DNA of 64,000 nucleotides from Liolophura sinensis (taxonomy: Eukaryota; Mollusca; Polyplacophora; Chitonida; Chitonidae), in the NCBI RefSeq assembly GCF_032854445.1, contig NC_088295.1:46985385-47049384 (forward strand), in the 5' to 3' direction. Positions 1-10,408 of this stretch are shown piece by piece. Under the pieces are notes generated by a model. It ran no database searches and had not been told where the DNA came from. It worked only from the letters and a program-made list of their open reading frames with translations. The position numbers and the translations under genes were made by a program. Every line of letters begins with the position of its first letter. Within the stretch, counting starts at the first letter, position 1.

Positions 1-95
1 TTTCAGAATTACATTTCACAACTGACAATAACGGGACATAACGTGGACTTCCCATGATCTGGGGTACCGTATGGCAAGAGATTTTAAGTGAGTTT

Positions 96-774
96 TTATG
101 GATTGTTGTCGTAAATATCGGTAGAGTCGTCTTTCGGTCCCAGCGAGTTCACACCCGTGTTCCAGATAGGACTTTGAACGCCGTCTGCTCCGTCTGGATT
201 CATGACAGGGCGCAAATATTCGGAATCAGTGCGACGTTCAGTTTTATCATTAGTTGCATGGTTTCCAGAGGAAAAAGTGGACAATTCACCGTCGCCGAAA
301 TCGGAGCTATATGAATTATCCACTGCGCGATGGTCGGCCTTTCTAACGGGTTCTGGCGTGGGATGCAAGTAGTCTCCGTCCTCCAGCCCAGAGAGGCGGT
401 GAGGGTTAGTCCCATCGTTGGGAATGGGGCACAAACGGTGGGTGTCTGGATGAGGTATGACGATTCCATTTGAACCTCGGTGGGCATCAGGTAGCGGCGA
501 TATCCTGTGGTTGTCTCTTTCAGGAACCACTATTTCAGCCCCTCTACCAGTCTTACCACTGTGGTTTTTATCATGGGTGCTGTCAGGAGGGTCGGGTACA
601 GATAATGTCTTGATGGATAAAGGAGGCCCAAAGGTACCGAGTTCCTCGTATATTTGTGAATTCGGATTGCGAGCGTACGCATTGGGCTCTGACCTGGGCC
701 TCGGTGTGTAGTCATCTATTCCCTTTTCTCGTGTCCTGCGGGTAATTTCTTGGATTTTGTGTTTCACCCTTTTT
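96..774 (-). CDS. Terminal exon: cytoplasmic tail of a single-pass receptor-like protein
   Basis: Read on the minus strand, a strong acceptor (TTTGCAATTTCAG) ends at 775 and the frame stays open to TAA at 98-96. That gives 225 residues after a codon split with the upstream exon (phase 2). The exon starts with a basic stop-transfer stretch (KRVKHKIQEITRRTREK). It continues as a low-complexity-free hydrophilic tail with spaced tyrosines: DDYTPRP, NAYARN, QIYEEL, GDYLHP, NSYSSD, SEYLRP and DIYDNN. YLHP and YLRP fit Y-x-x-P, and YDN fits the Y-x-N type of SH2-binding motif. This composition is typical of phosphotyrosine-signalling tails and has no kinase or phosphatase domain. The exon is clearly richer in G+C than its surroundings. 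I do not recognise the family; draper/MEGF-like, scavenger-type or fibronectin-type receptors are possible. The open frame continues upstream to 1049 only by reading through the intron and a SINE. Confidence 0.8.
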
Positions 775-854
775 CTGAAATTGCAAAGAAGCATAAATAA
801 GATATTGTACTGTACTGTACTGTATTTTTTGTACTGTATCGTGCTGTATTGATG

Positions 855-1044
855 TTTCAAGTCCAGCTCATGCTGGCTTTGTCTTCGGCCGTACGTGGGA
901 AGGTCTGGCAGTAACCTGCGGATGGTCGTGGGTTTCCCCTGGGCTCTGCCCGGTTTCCTCCCACCATAATGCTGGCCGCCGTCGTATAAGTGAAATATTC
1001 TTGAGTACGGCGTAAAACACCAATCAAATAAATAAATAAATAAA
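855..1044 (+). mobile_element. SINE-A copy, 5'-truncated
   Basis: The copy begins at the B-box-like TTCAAGTCCAGCTCATGCTGG. It runs through the body (GGTTTCCTCCCACCATAATG, GCCGTCGTATAAGTGAAATA) to the tail TTGAGTACGGCGTAAAACAC and (AATA)n. The tRNA-like 5' head is missing, as is usual after incomplete reverse transcription. Confidence 0.85.
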
Positions 1045-1058
1045 CTCATGTTTCACCT

Positions 1059-1123
1059 TGTACTCAAGAATATTTCACTCATACAACGGCGATCCGCATT
1101 ATAGTGGGAGGGTGTGGACCTTC
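1059..1123 (-). mobile_element. SINE-A 3' fragment, inverted relative to its neighbour
   Basis: TACTCAAGAATATTTCACTC and ACGGCGATCCGCATTATAGTG are the reverse complement of the SINE-A 3' third. It lies 15 bp from the plus-strand copy at 855-1044, so the intron transcript could form a hairpin of about 60 bp. Confidence 0.75.
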
Positions 1124-1146
1124 CCACATATGACGATAACGCCGTG

Positions 1147-1335
1147 TATGATATTACATGGCACACGTGTGATATTACATGGCACACATATGATATTACA
1201 TGACAGACATATAGTATTACATGTCAGACATGATATTACATGACAAAAGTATGATATTACATGAAAGACATATGATATTACGTGTCAGGCATATGATATT
1301 ACGACAAATACATGATATTGCACGACAGACATGAT
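1147..1335. repeat. Minisatellite, ~20-22-bp unit ATGATATTACATGRCAGAC
   Basis: About nine imperfect units of ATGATATTACATGACAGACAT are visible. GATATTAC recurs at a spacing of about 20-22 bp, decaying toward the right end. Confidence 0.8.
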
Positions 1336-1427
1336 AGACGACATTTTCCAAAAAGCAGTTTAATACAATTAACGTCAAAACAATAAAACATGCAGGAACA
1401 TCTGAAAGATGCAGTAACAGCCGATGT

Positions 1428-1510
1428 GTGGATGTGGCCGAGTGGTTAAAGGTGATTGTCTATCAGTGGTTATATAGACGAGGTGCGGATTCAACCTCGG
1501 CCTGGCACAG
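1428..1510 (+). repeat. tRNA-Ser/Leu-like fragment (SINE head or tRNA pseudogene)
   Basis: TGGCCGAGTGGTTAAAGG is a good pol III A box of the tRNA-Ser/Leu type. GCGGATTCAACCTCGG is a weak B-box/T-arm. The anticodon stem and 3' acceptor are not consistent with a working tRNA. Confidence 0.45.
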
Positions 1511-1554
1511 CAAACTTGTCTTCCACCACTATGGTGCAATACACCCGCGAAAGT

Positions 1555-1925
1555 TCACTTCGGTGGCCTAATGGTTAGAGCGTCCGCCTCGAAGTCGAGA
1601 GACCCGAGATCAAATGGTCATACCAAAGACTTTGGATCTTACCAAAGACTTTAAAAATGGTACTTGTTGCTGCCTCGCTTGAGGCTCAGCACTGAGTAGT
1701 TAGAGCAAGAAAAACAGGACTGGTTTTCCTGGTGTCAGTATAATGTGACTGGGTAGGGTGTCTTGTCTGGTGACTTCGGCATGATACTTTAGTGGCGGCA
1801 GCACTTCGGCGGCATTGACTCGCCCTGCCCTGACACAGTATATGTACACACATCAAATGACTCCTCGTCGTCATATGGCTGAACAATTGTTAAGTACGAC
1901 GTTAAATCCGAATCATTTCGTTCCT
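1555..1925 (+). mobile_element. SINE-B, near full length
   Basis: The copy starts with a tRNA-like head (GGCCTAATGGTTAGAGCG, then GACCCGAGATCAAAT). It runs through GGTACTTGTTGCTGCCTCGC and the conserved stretch GTCAGTATAATGTGACTGGG, and ends TTAAGTACGACGTTAAATCC. A second, inverted copy of the same family lies at 5680-5936, which defines this as a family within the window. Confidence 0.75.
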
Positions 1926-2004
1926 CCTTATTTTCCGTTCCTTACTTAATGCCTTAAAGTATTATAATACAGCGTGCGTTGTCAAAGTTATAAGACAGAC
2001 ATAC

Positions 2005-2080
2005 CTGTACCAGCAGAAAATGATCAGCCCAATAATCATGAAGAGGACTCCGCTAACCAGCACAGCAATTATCACGTCAG
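2005..2080 (-). CDS. Internal exon encoding the transmembrane helix of the same receptor
   Basis: On the minus strand this 76-bp exon lies between an acceptor (TTATTACTTTGCAG) and a donor (AG|GTATGTCTG). It starts with two bases completing a split codon, encodes DVIIAVLVSGVLFMIIGLII then FCWY, and ends with AG. Together with the first base of the 96-774 exon, AG makes Arg, so the joined protein reads ...FCWY-R-KRVKHK. This is a textbook membrane-spanning segment followed by a positive-inside cluster. Phase agreement on both sides (1 in, 2 out) is the main reason for confidence. The 76-bp size is typical of stand-alone TM exons in animal receptors. Confidence 0.78.
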
Positions 2081-2518
2081 CTGCAAAGTAATAAAAAAAA
2101 ACAGCAACAGAAAAATGAACTATTTATCCACATTTTGTTTCAAGTTTGTTTTTTTTTCGTTACAAACTTTTAAGTTAGACAAAATACATTTTTTATTCGA
2201 AGCAATTACCAATTTTCTTAACAGGAAAACACAACGAAACAGTATTGAACTAGTTTTCTAGATAGTGAATATAGATTTAACGGTTTTGAAGTCTACAGTA
2301 TTCTGACATTGGTATACACTGTAAAATGTAATCAACCTTGGAAGTTGCAAATTGAGGCCTGTCCATTTAAGCTACTGTAGACATTTTAGAAAAAAGTTTG
2401 TGGACATCATGAAATCCATTTTCTCGATTAGTGGGCGACTCTTATCCAAATTAAAGCGTGTATCGTTGTCTTGCAATAAATGTATAGATTGCTCCTTTAT
2501 TCTCAAAACACATCTGTC

Positions 2519-2622
2519 AACAACATGCGGATTGTCACATTGGTTTCCTCTCACACCAATGTCGGTCGCCGTCGTATAAGTGAAATATTTTTAGCGCGGC
2601 GTAAATACTAAATAAATAAATA
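2519..2622 (+). mobile_element. SINE-A 3' fragment
   Basis: GTTTCCTCTCACACCAATGT, CGCCGTCGTATAAGTGAAAT and a decayed tail ending in AAATAAATAAATA match the 3' half of SINE-A. Confidence 0.75.
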
Positions 2623-2945
2623 CTATAAATCTTCAACCATTTCGTATATTTGCAATGTGTTTATTCAAGCAAATTCTGAAGGTATACTTCCATGTAAAAT
2701 CATAAAGTTATATTTTTGTGAAACCCTGAAATCGGCCAATTCAGTCATTGTGGTTTATGTGCATAAACTGCATTGAAAGCTGCTCTTTCATATGTGAAAA
2801 GATTGAGGAATTAGGGAAATCAAAATACGTCATCAAATAATGCCAACAAGAACGAAAGAAATACACAGTTTGGATCCGAAATGTTTTGCGTGTGACCTCT
2901 TACTAAACCTCTTGTATATCAAAGGCAATTTAACGGTACACATAC

Positions 2946-3081
2946 CGAATTTTTTCAAGAATAGCCAAATGACGACGCAAACAGGGCAATCCTGTAAGCC
3001 CGAGCTCATCGTCTTGACCACAGCAGAAGTGGTTGTCACAGTGAGGTTCTCCATGTCGTGTACGAGTTGCGGAACCCCAAC
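2946..3081 (-). CDS. Probable upstream exon: membrane-proximal ectodomain/stalk
   Basis: The 136-bp minus-strand exon begins after a moderate acceptor (AAGGCCTACAG), is preceded by an in-frame stop inside the intron, and ends at a donor (TTCG|GTATGTGT). It starts in phase 0 and ends in phase 1, which fits the TM exon at 2005-2080. The translation contains VPQLVHDMENLTVTTTSAVV, with an N-glycosylation sequon (NLT) in a Thr/Ser-rich stretch as expected of a stalk. It then has a Cys pair and a hydrophobic patch (CVVIWLFLKKF). A hydrophobic patch directly before the TM helix is odd, so the 3' boundary could be different. Earlier exons (signal peptide, ectodomain) were not identified and would lie to the right. 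Confidence 0.5.
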
Positions 3082-3168
3082 CTGTAGGCCTTAATTTAAA
3101 AAGGTTAGGTCAGAAGTTATCTAAGTATGCATTTGTAGAAATATTATCTGATACGTTTATTTATTTAC

Positions 3169-3432
3169 TGGGGCCTCCGTGGCTCAGTTGGTTAGCGCGT
3201 TAGCGCGGCTTAATGACCCAGGAGCCTCCCACCCATGCGGTCGCTGTGAGTTCAAGTCCAGCTCATGCTGGTTTCCTCTCCGGCCATACGTGGGCAGGTC
3301 TATCGGCAACCTGCGGATGGTCATGGGTCTCCCGCGGTCTGTGCCCGGTTCACTCCCACCATAAGGCTGGCCCCCGTCGTATAAGTGAAATATTTTTGAG
3401 TACGGCGTAAAATATCAATCAAATAAATAAAA
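3169..3432 (+). mobile_element. SINE-A, full length with tRNA head
   Basis: The head GGGGCCTCCGTGGCTCAGTT contains an A box (TGGCTCAGTTGG), and GTGAGTTCAAGTCCAGC supplies a B box, so an internal pol III promoter is intact by eye. The body and tail match the other copies. Both flanks contain TTTATTTATTT, a possible but low-complexity target-site duplication. Confidence 0.9.
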
Positions 3433-3574
3433 TTTATTTATTTTTGGCGTATGAATCTGTCCATGCAGCCTCTACGACGATGTTGCAAAGCATAGTTCAG
3501 AATCGCAACAAAGACAGTAAACATGGCCATTTGAAACTGAGTAGTCACACCGATTAATGATTCACTTCCTGAGG

Positions 3575-3730
3575 GTTTTATTTATTTCACTGATGTTTAA
3601 CGTCATAAAAAAAGGCTGCAATCAGGTTGGTGGGTGCATGAAACAAAATTACTGGCTCGGGATAAAGCATGCATGAACCCACCTTCGCCAGTCACCGGAC
3701 AAACCTCCTTATGGTGAAGAATGTTTGATG
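3575..3730. repeat. Possible old SINE-like fragment
   Basis: TTTATTTATTTCACTGATGTTTAACGTC resembles the reverse-complement tail of a SINE that shares the (AAAT)n/GGCGTTAAAC ending. The body (GAACCCACCTTCGCCAGTCA) does not match SINE-A or SINE-B. Confidence 0.3.
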
Positions 3731-4241
3731 AATATGTTATAAATAAACCAATAGACCTAGATATAAATATATAGCATCCTTGTAAAGAATATCAAGCGAG
3801 CGTGTACTTTTCATATAGGGTTGTGCACAAAAGGTCGAATCTCATCGCTATTCAATACCCCAGTATACACCATGTGGCACATACGAAACCGACATTCATT
3901 ATATAAGACGAAAAAGATGTACATACAAAAGCGACATAAAATGTTGTCGATATGGGTATATATGTAGAGGCCTATGTGCAGGTCTGATTCACATATCTGT
4001 TTGTATTTTATCTGTGCCCTATACTTACATTCATTTTCATTACCGTTTTACATTTTTTATGTTAGATATTGAAGCCGACAACAGCCTGACCACCCTGGGC
4101 TTGTAAAGAACATCATCACGTACGGTAAGGCTTTTACTCCCCAAAAAGTAATCTGTTCATTTTAATAGAAAATCTGTGCTCTAAGTGATGTTAGAATGTG
4201 TTCTGTCATAACATTAAACCATAATAGTGTATCATATTTAA

Positions 4242-4451
4242 GGAGACCCAAGGCCTCTCACCAATGCAGTGAGTTGAAGTCCAGCTAATGATGGCTTCCT
4301 CTTCGGTCGTAAGTGGGGAGAGCCGAACAAACTTTGTGGGTTTAACCCGGGTCCTGCCCAGTTTCCTCCCACTATAATGCTGATCGCCGTCGCATATATA
4401 AGTGAAATATTCTTCTAATATGGTGTAAAACTCCAGTCAAATAAATAAATA
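4242..4451 (+). mobile_element. SINE-A, diverged copy
   Basis: AGTGAGTTGAAGTCCAGCTA, GTTTCCTCCCACTATAATGC, AAGTGAAATATTCTT and AAATAAATAAAT are all recognisable. Many substitutions and a partial head mark it as older than the copies at 53.9 and 55.1 kb. Confidence 0.75.
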
Positions 4452-5466
4452 TGCCATATCCATAGTTATAGCCTTTATCTTTATCCCCATCGTATATACT
4501 TACGGCCGGTCAACTTGTCTGTGTAGTATGCACTAAGTACAGCCGGGGTACTGCGTATTAAATGAAAGGAAGCAATTGTATATGTTTCAGGGATTGTCTG
4601 GTCTTTTTTTATTGGTTAATTTTCGAGCATGCATTCTGTATACCGACCAGTCACAGTCTGTACTGTGTACTCAATGTCCATGTACACACACACATGCGGT
4701 CTTTCTTTGCATAGGTATAGAAAACTTCTTTCTTAAAATGCTCTCCAGACGTCACTGTACTTAATTCGTTGTCGCCCGCATTCAACTTGCTACTTCCTGA
4801 ATTTAAAATAGGGAATCAGAAACGTAACATACAAACTGTCCTAAAATCTTTTCAGTGACGCGAAAACACACACATAGCAGTGCTGGTGCCTACACGGTTC
4901 ACTACATGTATGTATAGCCACGTACCTCTCTGTAACTGGGCATTATCTACGAATGTAAGAATAATTTATTCCGCTTTGTATATATCCCAAACTCAAGGAT
5001 GACGCATATTAACTGTGTAGTCTTACACAAACTCTGGGATAGAATATGGACAGGATTTCTCTGGTGAAAGAAAAAGTGCATGTATCTCTTATATATAGTC
5101 TTCGGCCACGTGGAATATATAGCAATGCATGACTTTGCATAACACATGCCTGAAATACAAATGAAAATGGACCTATCCTTATAGCTGTTAATGATTAAGT
5201 TCAGATAGGTGTAACGAAACAACAACAACGAATAAGTGACAGATTTTAAGTAGAAGCTGTATACAGTTTATTCAATGTTATGATAACACATCATTTGACC
5301 TCTTCTGGATCAGTGACGTTCATTGAATTGTAATGAGCACTGCATCTTTTAAAACTAGAGGGCGTATAATAGCAACAAGGAAGTTTTTAAACCCGTTGTT
5401 GACCCAATATGATATATTTCTTTTATTTATTTATTTATTTCAATGTTGCTGAATGCCATATTTCTC
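4452..5466. other. No supported gene
   Basis: This stretch is AT-rich sequence with short ambiguous open frames and a few splice-like words (4504-4550, 4939-4959) that I could not join to any gene. (TTTA)n-like sequence lies near 5420-5440. Confidence 0.4.
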
Positions 5467-5603
5467 CAGGCGGTCTTAGGGCTTCCCCCAGGCACTGATC
5501 GTTCCGGCACATCCACCAAAATGCTGTCCGCCGTCGTATAAGTGAAATATTCTTGAGTATGGTGTAAAAGGCGAATCAAATAGATAGATAAATAAATAAA
5601 ATA
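5467..5603 (+). mobile_element. SINE-A 3' fragment
   Basis: GGCTTCCCCCAGGCACTGAT (rearranged body), GTCCGCCGTCGTATAAGTGA, TTCTTGAGTATGGTGTAAAA and (AATA)n mark a 5'-truncated copy. Confidence 0.7.
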
Positions 5604-5609
5604 AACATC

Positions 5610-6180
5610 TCACAAACTGTGGCCGTGACAGTGTGACCGTGACAATGTGACATACCGTATGTAATGAATGTATGTTTACTTGGGATTTAATGTCATACTT
5701 AAAAAAATTCCGACATATGACGAGGAGGAGCCATTTTGTGTGTGTATATATAATGTGTCTTCTTGTGACAGGACGAGTCCATGCCGCGAAAGTGCTATAC
5801 CCACTGAAGTACCACGCTGAAGACACCAGATATGATACCCCATCCAGTCACATTATACTGACACCGCGCCAACCAGTCGTGTTTCTGAGCACCAAGCCAG
5901 GCAGTGACTAGTATCATTTTGGTAGCATTTTAGGCCATTGAAGCGATTAGCGAGTATGTGAAGGAACTAGTGACGTTCTGACTATGGCAGTGACTTTGTG
6001 ACACTCACATTATGTCAGTGACATCGCGACACTCTGTTAGAGTGGAGTTAAAGACTATCTGACCATGACACTGATGTTGTGACGTGTATAGTGTGACTGT
6101 GTGCATAAAAGGGAGGCCGTCAGTGATATCGTGACAGTGATACTATGACAGTTAGGCCTACACTGAGATCGTGACAAAGG
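5610..6180. repeat. Degenerate GTGAC-rich minisatellite, split by a SINE-B
   Basis: CCGTGACAGTGTGACCGTGACAATGTGAC at the left edge and CAGTGACATCGTGACA-like words from about 5960 to 6180 share the same short motif. A minus-strand SINE-B (5680-5936) lies between them, as if inserted into an older array. Confidence 0.5.
5680..5936 (-). mobile_element. SINE-B, inverted copy
   Basis: CCAGTCACATTATACTGACA, GCACCAAGCCAGGCAGTGAC and TAGTATCATTTT are the reverse complement of the matching blocks in 1555-1925. The tRNA head is lost. The 79-residue open frame here is SINE translation and not a gene. Confidence 0.75.
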
Positions 6181-6599
6181 TTCGCAGATTAATGGTTCTT
6201 AGCTGTTTTGCTTTTGTAAACAACATTTGGTAATTTCTGTTGTAAATTTACAGATTTATCGACTGAGAGTAGATTGTATAGCGTACGTGGATCGTTCCGA
6301 CAATGGGATATAGCCATGTGTATAGAGTATACTAAAACGAAAGGTTGAGACGGACTTCCTGTCTCATCACCGGGACCCCAGTGACCTCGGCGTTCTGTAT
6401 AAATTTTGCTAGTGGTGGCAGCCATATAAAGCGAACGTAGAGAGCGGCGCATACGCTTTGATGAGTATGGATGAAGTATCCATTATAATCAAATTTAATT
6501 CAGGAATCAGTGGGTCTAATTTTCATATCATTGAACTGTTAACACCTCTCAGGAAAGAAATACTGCATGTGTTTACTGGGACGTACATTTGATTTTTAC

Positions 6600-6718
6600 T
6601 TAAACCGGCCATATGGTGATTTACTCAAGATTTTCCCTCCAACCGTAAGAATGTCCGCCGTCATATAAAGCTCAAAATTCTTGGGTATGGCGTTAAACGC
6701 TAGTTGAATAAAATAAAA
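6600..6718 (+). mobile_element. Diverged SINE tail
   Basis: CCCTCCAACCGTAAGAATGTCCGCCGTCATATAAAG-like body followed by TTCTTGGGTATGGCGTTAAA and AATAAAATAAAA. It belongs to the same superfamily tail but to an older or different subfamily. Confidence 0.6.
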
Positions 6719-8059
6719 TTCACAGGTCATCCATGATCTTCCGTTTGTTTTAGTTTGTGTTTATAACCCAAGGTGTGATTTCAGACAAGTCAGTGAGCTA
6801 CGGAGTACAGACTAAAACAGACAAAGCCCATACGTCACAGCCTAAAGAAAGATATACTGGCTTCATGGGAAGTTTTTAGTTATGACAAGCAAATCTATAA
6901 GTCGCCTGTCCTTCGGTAAGGCAGCTCGTCAATCGAAGTTTCAACATCCTATCTTTCAACATCGGTCAGTCATTTTTCGATTAGTCTATCACTAGCAAAA
7001 ATAAGATGTTAATTTTATCATTACGTCTTTTGTGTGAGTGATGTTATAATGTATTCTGTTATTATAGCATAATACTGTGTCATATTCAACATAATGTCCT
7101 GTTGGTTTTGTACAATCTTTACATTGAGTTAATAGATAATGTATGTCATATTTAGCAGAACAATCTGCTGGAATTACAGAATACAACCTAGCATTACCCA
7201 GACACCAGACTTTCTGTCATAAAGTATAACAGATGTATTGTTTGAGAGTACTGCCAGACGACATTAACGAAAAGAAAAATCTTCCAAACCTTCTGTCCGG
7301 CCCTTGATAAAGACTGACTAGACTATTACAGAACAACTATCAAAACTTCTCAAATTTTTTGGACTTATTCCTTGTTCAAAATTACAACAGCCTGGCCTTA
7401 GCTAATCGATGCAGCGCGACAGTCTTAATCTTGTTTCGTGAGTTTGTAATTAATGTTGAAGATTTGTAACTTGTGCAATATTTGACTCAGAAACCACGAC
7501 ATCTAGTCTGATCATTTATCTGATAACTCCAAGTTTGAAACAGCTTTCCTAACATTTCCTAACAGCGTCGTTGATATCTTACTTCCCCATAGAGGGGGTG
7601 AGGGAAGAGGGGGGCAAAAGGGGGCCCACAAGCAGTAAGAACTGTGGGCAGCGTAATACATACATAACTATTTGCCCATATTCGTGTACGTTGTTAGTCT
7701 GAGAACACACTGGGGTTTCCATCTGTACCAAGAATATTTCTGCCTTCTAAGAGACGAAACAATGTTGCTATGACAGTCTATTTCTTACGGTTCGTGATTG
7801 AATGTTACCATAGTGCCTTCCCTTTGACCATTCTATCTTTATAGGACAGAGATGCTAGCGAGAGTTATCTCCCATATATTGTAATACGATCTTTTTGTCA
7901 ACGCTCTCAGCACTGCGAGAAATGCATAGGTCGAACAAAAAAAATTCTTTTCTCCATTTTTCTCCAAACTCTTGTCCACTATTTTCCAAACCATTATCCA
8001 CTTTTCGCCAAACCATTATCCGTTTTTTCCAAAGCAGTGTTCATTTTCCCCAGGATCGA
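6719..8059. other. No supported gene
   Basis: Unique-looking AT-rich sequence. The open frames on both strands are short and lack convincing splice signals. Confidence 0.4.
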
Positions 8060-8590
8060 ATCGATTTTAATTAGTGGATAGTGGATGTGGAGAAATGTGG
8101 ATAGTGGATGTGTAGAAATGTGGATAGTGAATGTGGGTGTGGAAAAATGTGGGTAGAAGACGTGGATAGGGAGAAATGTGGGTAATGTATGTGGATGTGG
8201 AGAAATGTGGGTAATGGATGTGGATGTGGAGAAATGTGAATAGTGGATGTGTGGAAATGTGGATAGTGAATGTGGGTGTGGAAAAATGTGGGTAATGGAT
8301 GTGGATTTGGAGAAATGTGAATAGTGGATGTGGATGTGGAGAAATGTGGGTAGTAGACGTGGATGTGGAGAAATGTGGGTAGTAGACGAGGATGTGGAGA
8401 AATGTGGGTAATGGATGATGTTTTGGAAAAATGTGGATACTGTAGCGGATAAAAGAGGATAATGGATTTGGAGAAATTCGCATGGAGGACATGATAAATG
8501 TGAGTACAACTGCATTCGGGAAAATGCGGATCCAGTTGTGGAGAAATGTGGGTTGCGGGTGTGGAGAAATGTGGTTAGAAATTAGGCATG
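8060..8590. repeat. Minisatellite with interleaved 29-bp and 23-bp units
   Basis: Units start GTGGRTARTGGATGTGGATG and end TGGAGAAAT. Most units are 29 bp. Some are 23 bp and differ by loss of one GTGGAT hexamer, itself a sub-repeat. Roughly 17-20 units are present. The minus-strand frames (141 and 173 residues; HFSTSTSTTHIS-like) are products of the periodicity. Confidence 0.9.
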
Positions 8591-9052
8591 TTAAACTATG
8601 GTTATTAAATGTGTTATGAAGTGCTGTGAAAACCTTTCATATAAAAGGAGATACAATAATATCCACAGCAACATTAGGGTTTAGCTTTGTATAATCTTTC
8701 ATTCGTACATCCGTAACATACACACAAAGCGTAAAATTTTACATAATAAACTGTGACGCGTGTTGCCGAACAGGGGGAAGTAATCATTGTGACGCTTTGA
8801 AGAGTAGTCGCCCTTCGTTCGACAAGCTCTTTTTACTGACAGGCACTTTCAGCAAGGCTACCAAGACTAACCCTCCTCGGAAATCTTCACATTGGAAGTT
8901 AGCAAACCACTACACGCAAATTTTTCGACATATATTCGAATTTAACCTAAGTATAGTAATAACAACTCTGATAGAAAACCCGATAGCCAGCACTGGATTT
9001 GTATAAATTATATATTCTACATGTGTGCAAGATAATACTACTACCATTACTA

Positions 9053-9074
9053 AGGGGTGGGGGGTGGGGGGGGG
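9053..9074 (+). other. G-quadruplex-prone G tract
   Basis: GGGGTGGGGGGTGGGGGGGG holds more than four runs of at least four G within 22 bp. Confidence 0.7.
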
Positions 9075-10248
9075 CGAGTCATATTGTGCTGACTAACAGT
9101 AGGCCTGTCCTGCATAAATTGGTGTCCCCTGTGATCTCGAACTCGATGTAGTCAGGGGCCTGTTATACGAAGCACTCGCATATTGCTACTAGTCTAACTT
9201 GTATGACAACCTACAGTTAACAGATGTTGTGACAGCTATGTAAAACGGGTGCTCGGACACGTAAGCGTAATTATATGCACAACGCGGGCTCTCTCGTTTG
9301 GCTTGCTTAATATGTACAAATGAAGTGATCTTAAAATTATATATTTATCAGATAATATCATATTTAAAAAGTGGATTCAGGCTCTTTTGTTCTCCATTTA
9401 TCTGCTCTGTCGTATTTTTTTTGTATTTTATTTGTTTTGCCTCAGGAGTTGCGGAAGTAGCTTAATTATACAACTTCCACAGATCGATGGAAAATGCATA
9501 ATAGAACACTTGAACACTCCAATATTCCGTACAAATATAGGGTGTAGGGTATATTTAGGGCGAACTACAAAACTGAAAACTCAAATACAAATAAAGACTC
9601 AAATACAAAGGATAAAATGCATGTAGAAAGCTGAAAGGTTAGTCATGCAAAACAAAAAATCGCAGATAAATGTATAACAAAGTAAAAAAAAACCTATGTA
9701 ACCTGTTATATGTAACAGTTGCATTCAAGACATATGCTTTTACAGTTGCACGTAGGAGTTGTTCCTGTGCCTGGATAATGTAAAACGATGTGTGACGTTG
9801 TGGTTTTCGTCAATGACAAAACGCTACTGATGTACCTGGCATTAAGGCGCTTAATGATAATGAGCTTTTGTGGTTGCATGGGCAGCCGGAAGGAACGGGT
9901 GGTTTCCGGAACAAAACCCAAAGGTTCCTGCCAACGATTGGTGGTCTTTTTCACGTGAAGACCAGAGGCAAAAACGTCTTTGGTAATTTTATCTGAATCT
10001 CACAAAGAGTACACGTGAGGCTTAGGTGCAGGCTCGTACAAAATAAGGTGCGTATATAACTGCTTTGACCGAATTTTTTTAGACTTGTGTGTGGAACTGC
10101 AGGGAGTCTCCAGTATAACTCTTGATACGGGAGGTTTTCAACCATGAAGAATACGCCCCTGTTTTACATCTACGTTACTAACCTCTGTGCAGTGTAGCCC
10201 CCAAGAAAATGATATCGAGAGTTCAACTTGTGATCTCGCTCGAGCGCG

Positions 10249-10364
10249 TCACGGAGTTTTCTCAGGAATTTGAATTAGTTGCTTTGGTTTCTTTTGCCAG
10301 GAGTTCTCCGACTTCCCCGCAAAGTCCTTGTGACTACGAAGTGCAGTAACTAAATCGCACTTAT
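10249..10364 (-). CDS. Candidate terminal exon, unknown protein
   Basis: A strong minus-strand acceptor (CTTTTGTTTTCAG, tract continuing to 10395) is followed by a frame open from 10364 to TGA at 10251-10249. The frame encodes KCDLVTALRSHKDFAGKSEN and then SWQKKPKQLIQIPEKTP. The composition looks like real protein. Against this, a stretch near 10765-10830 resembles part of the exon (GAGCGCG ... TTTCTC-GGAATTTGAAT), so the block may be an interspersed repeat. No upstream exon with matching phase was established. Confidence 0.3.
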
Positions 10365-10408
10365 CTGAAAACAAAAGTTTGAAAGTGTATACGTATTCAT
10401 TAAACTGG

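Larger units (their letters stand above)
775..2004 (-). other. Last intron of the receptor gene, filled with repeats
   Basis: The intron is bounded by GT (2004) and AG (775) on the minus strand. It holds two SINE-A pieces in head-to-head inverted orientation (855-1044 and 1059-1123), a 20-21-bp minisatellite (about 1147-1335), a tRNA-Ser/Leu-like fragment (1428-1510) and a full-length SINE-B (about 1555-1925). Confidence 0.6.

Noticed and set aside
775-1049. N-terminal ~90 residues of the 317-codon minus frame ending at 96
   Set aside because: This part translates intron sequence and a reverse-strand SINE (FIYLFDWCFTPYSRIFHLYD recurs wherever SINE-A is read on its minus strand). A good acceptor at 775 shows the real exon begins at 774.
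4066-4106. Tiny plus-strand terminal exon (IEADNSLTTLGL then stop) after a good acceptor
   Set aside because: Only 12 codons, no joinable upstream exon, and it lies within the likely span of a minus-strand gene.
4504-4550. Minus-strand exon TPAVLSAYYTDKLTG with good splice signals
   Set aside because: It ends in phase 1, while the next receptor exon (3081-2946) needs phase 0. No intermediate exon was found.
4939-4959. 21-bp minus-strand microexon between TTACATTCGTAG and GTACGTGG
   Set aside because: It is too short to support from sequence alone.
7994-8515. 173- and 141-codon minus frames with HFSTSTS-like repeats
   Set aside because: They arise from the 29/23-bp minisatellite, which happens to lack stops on that strand.
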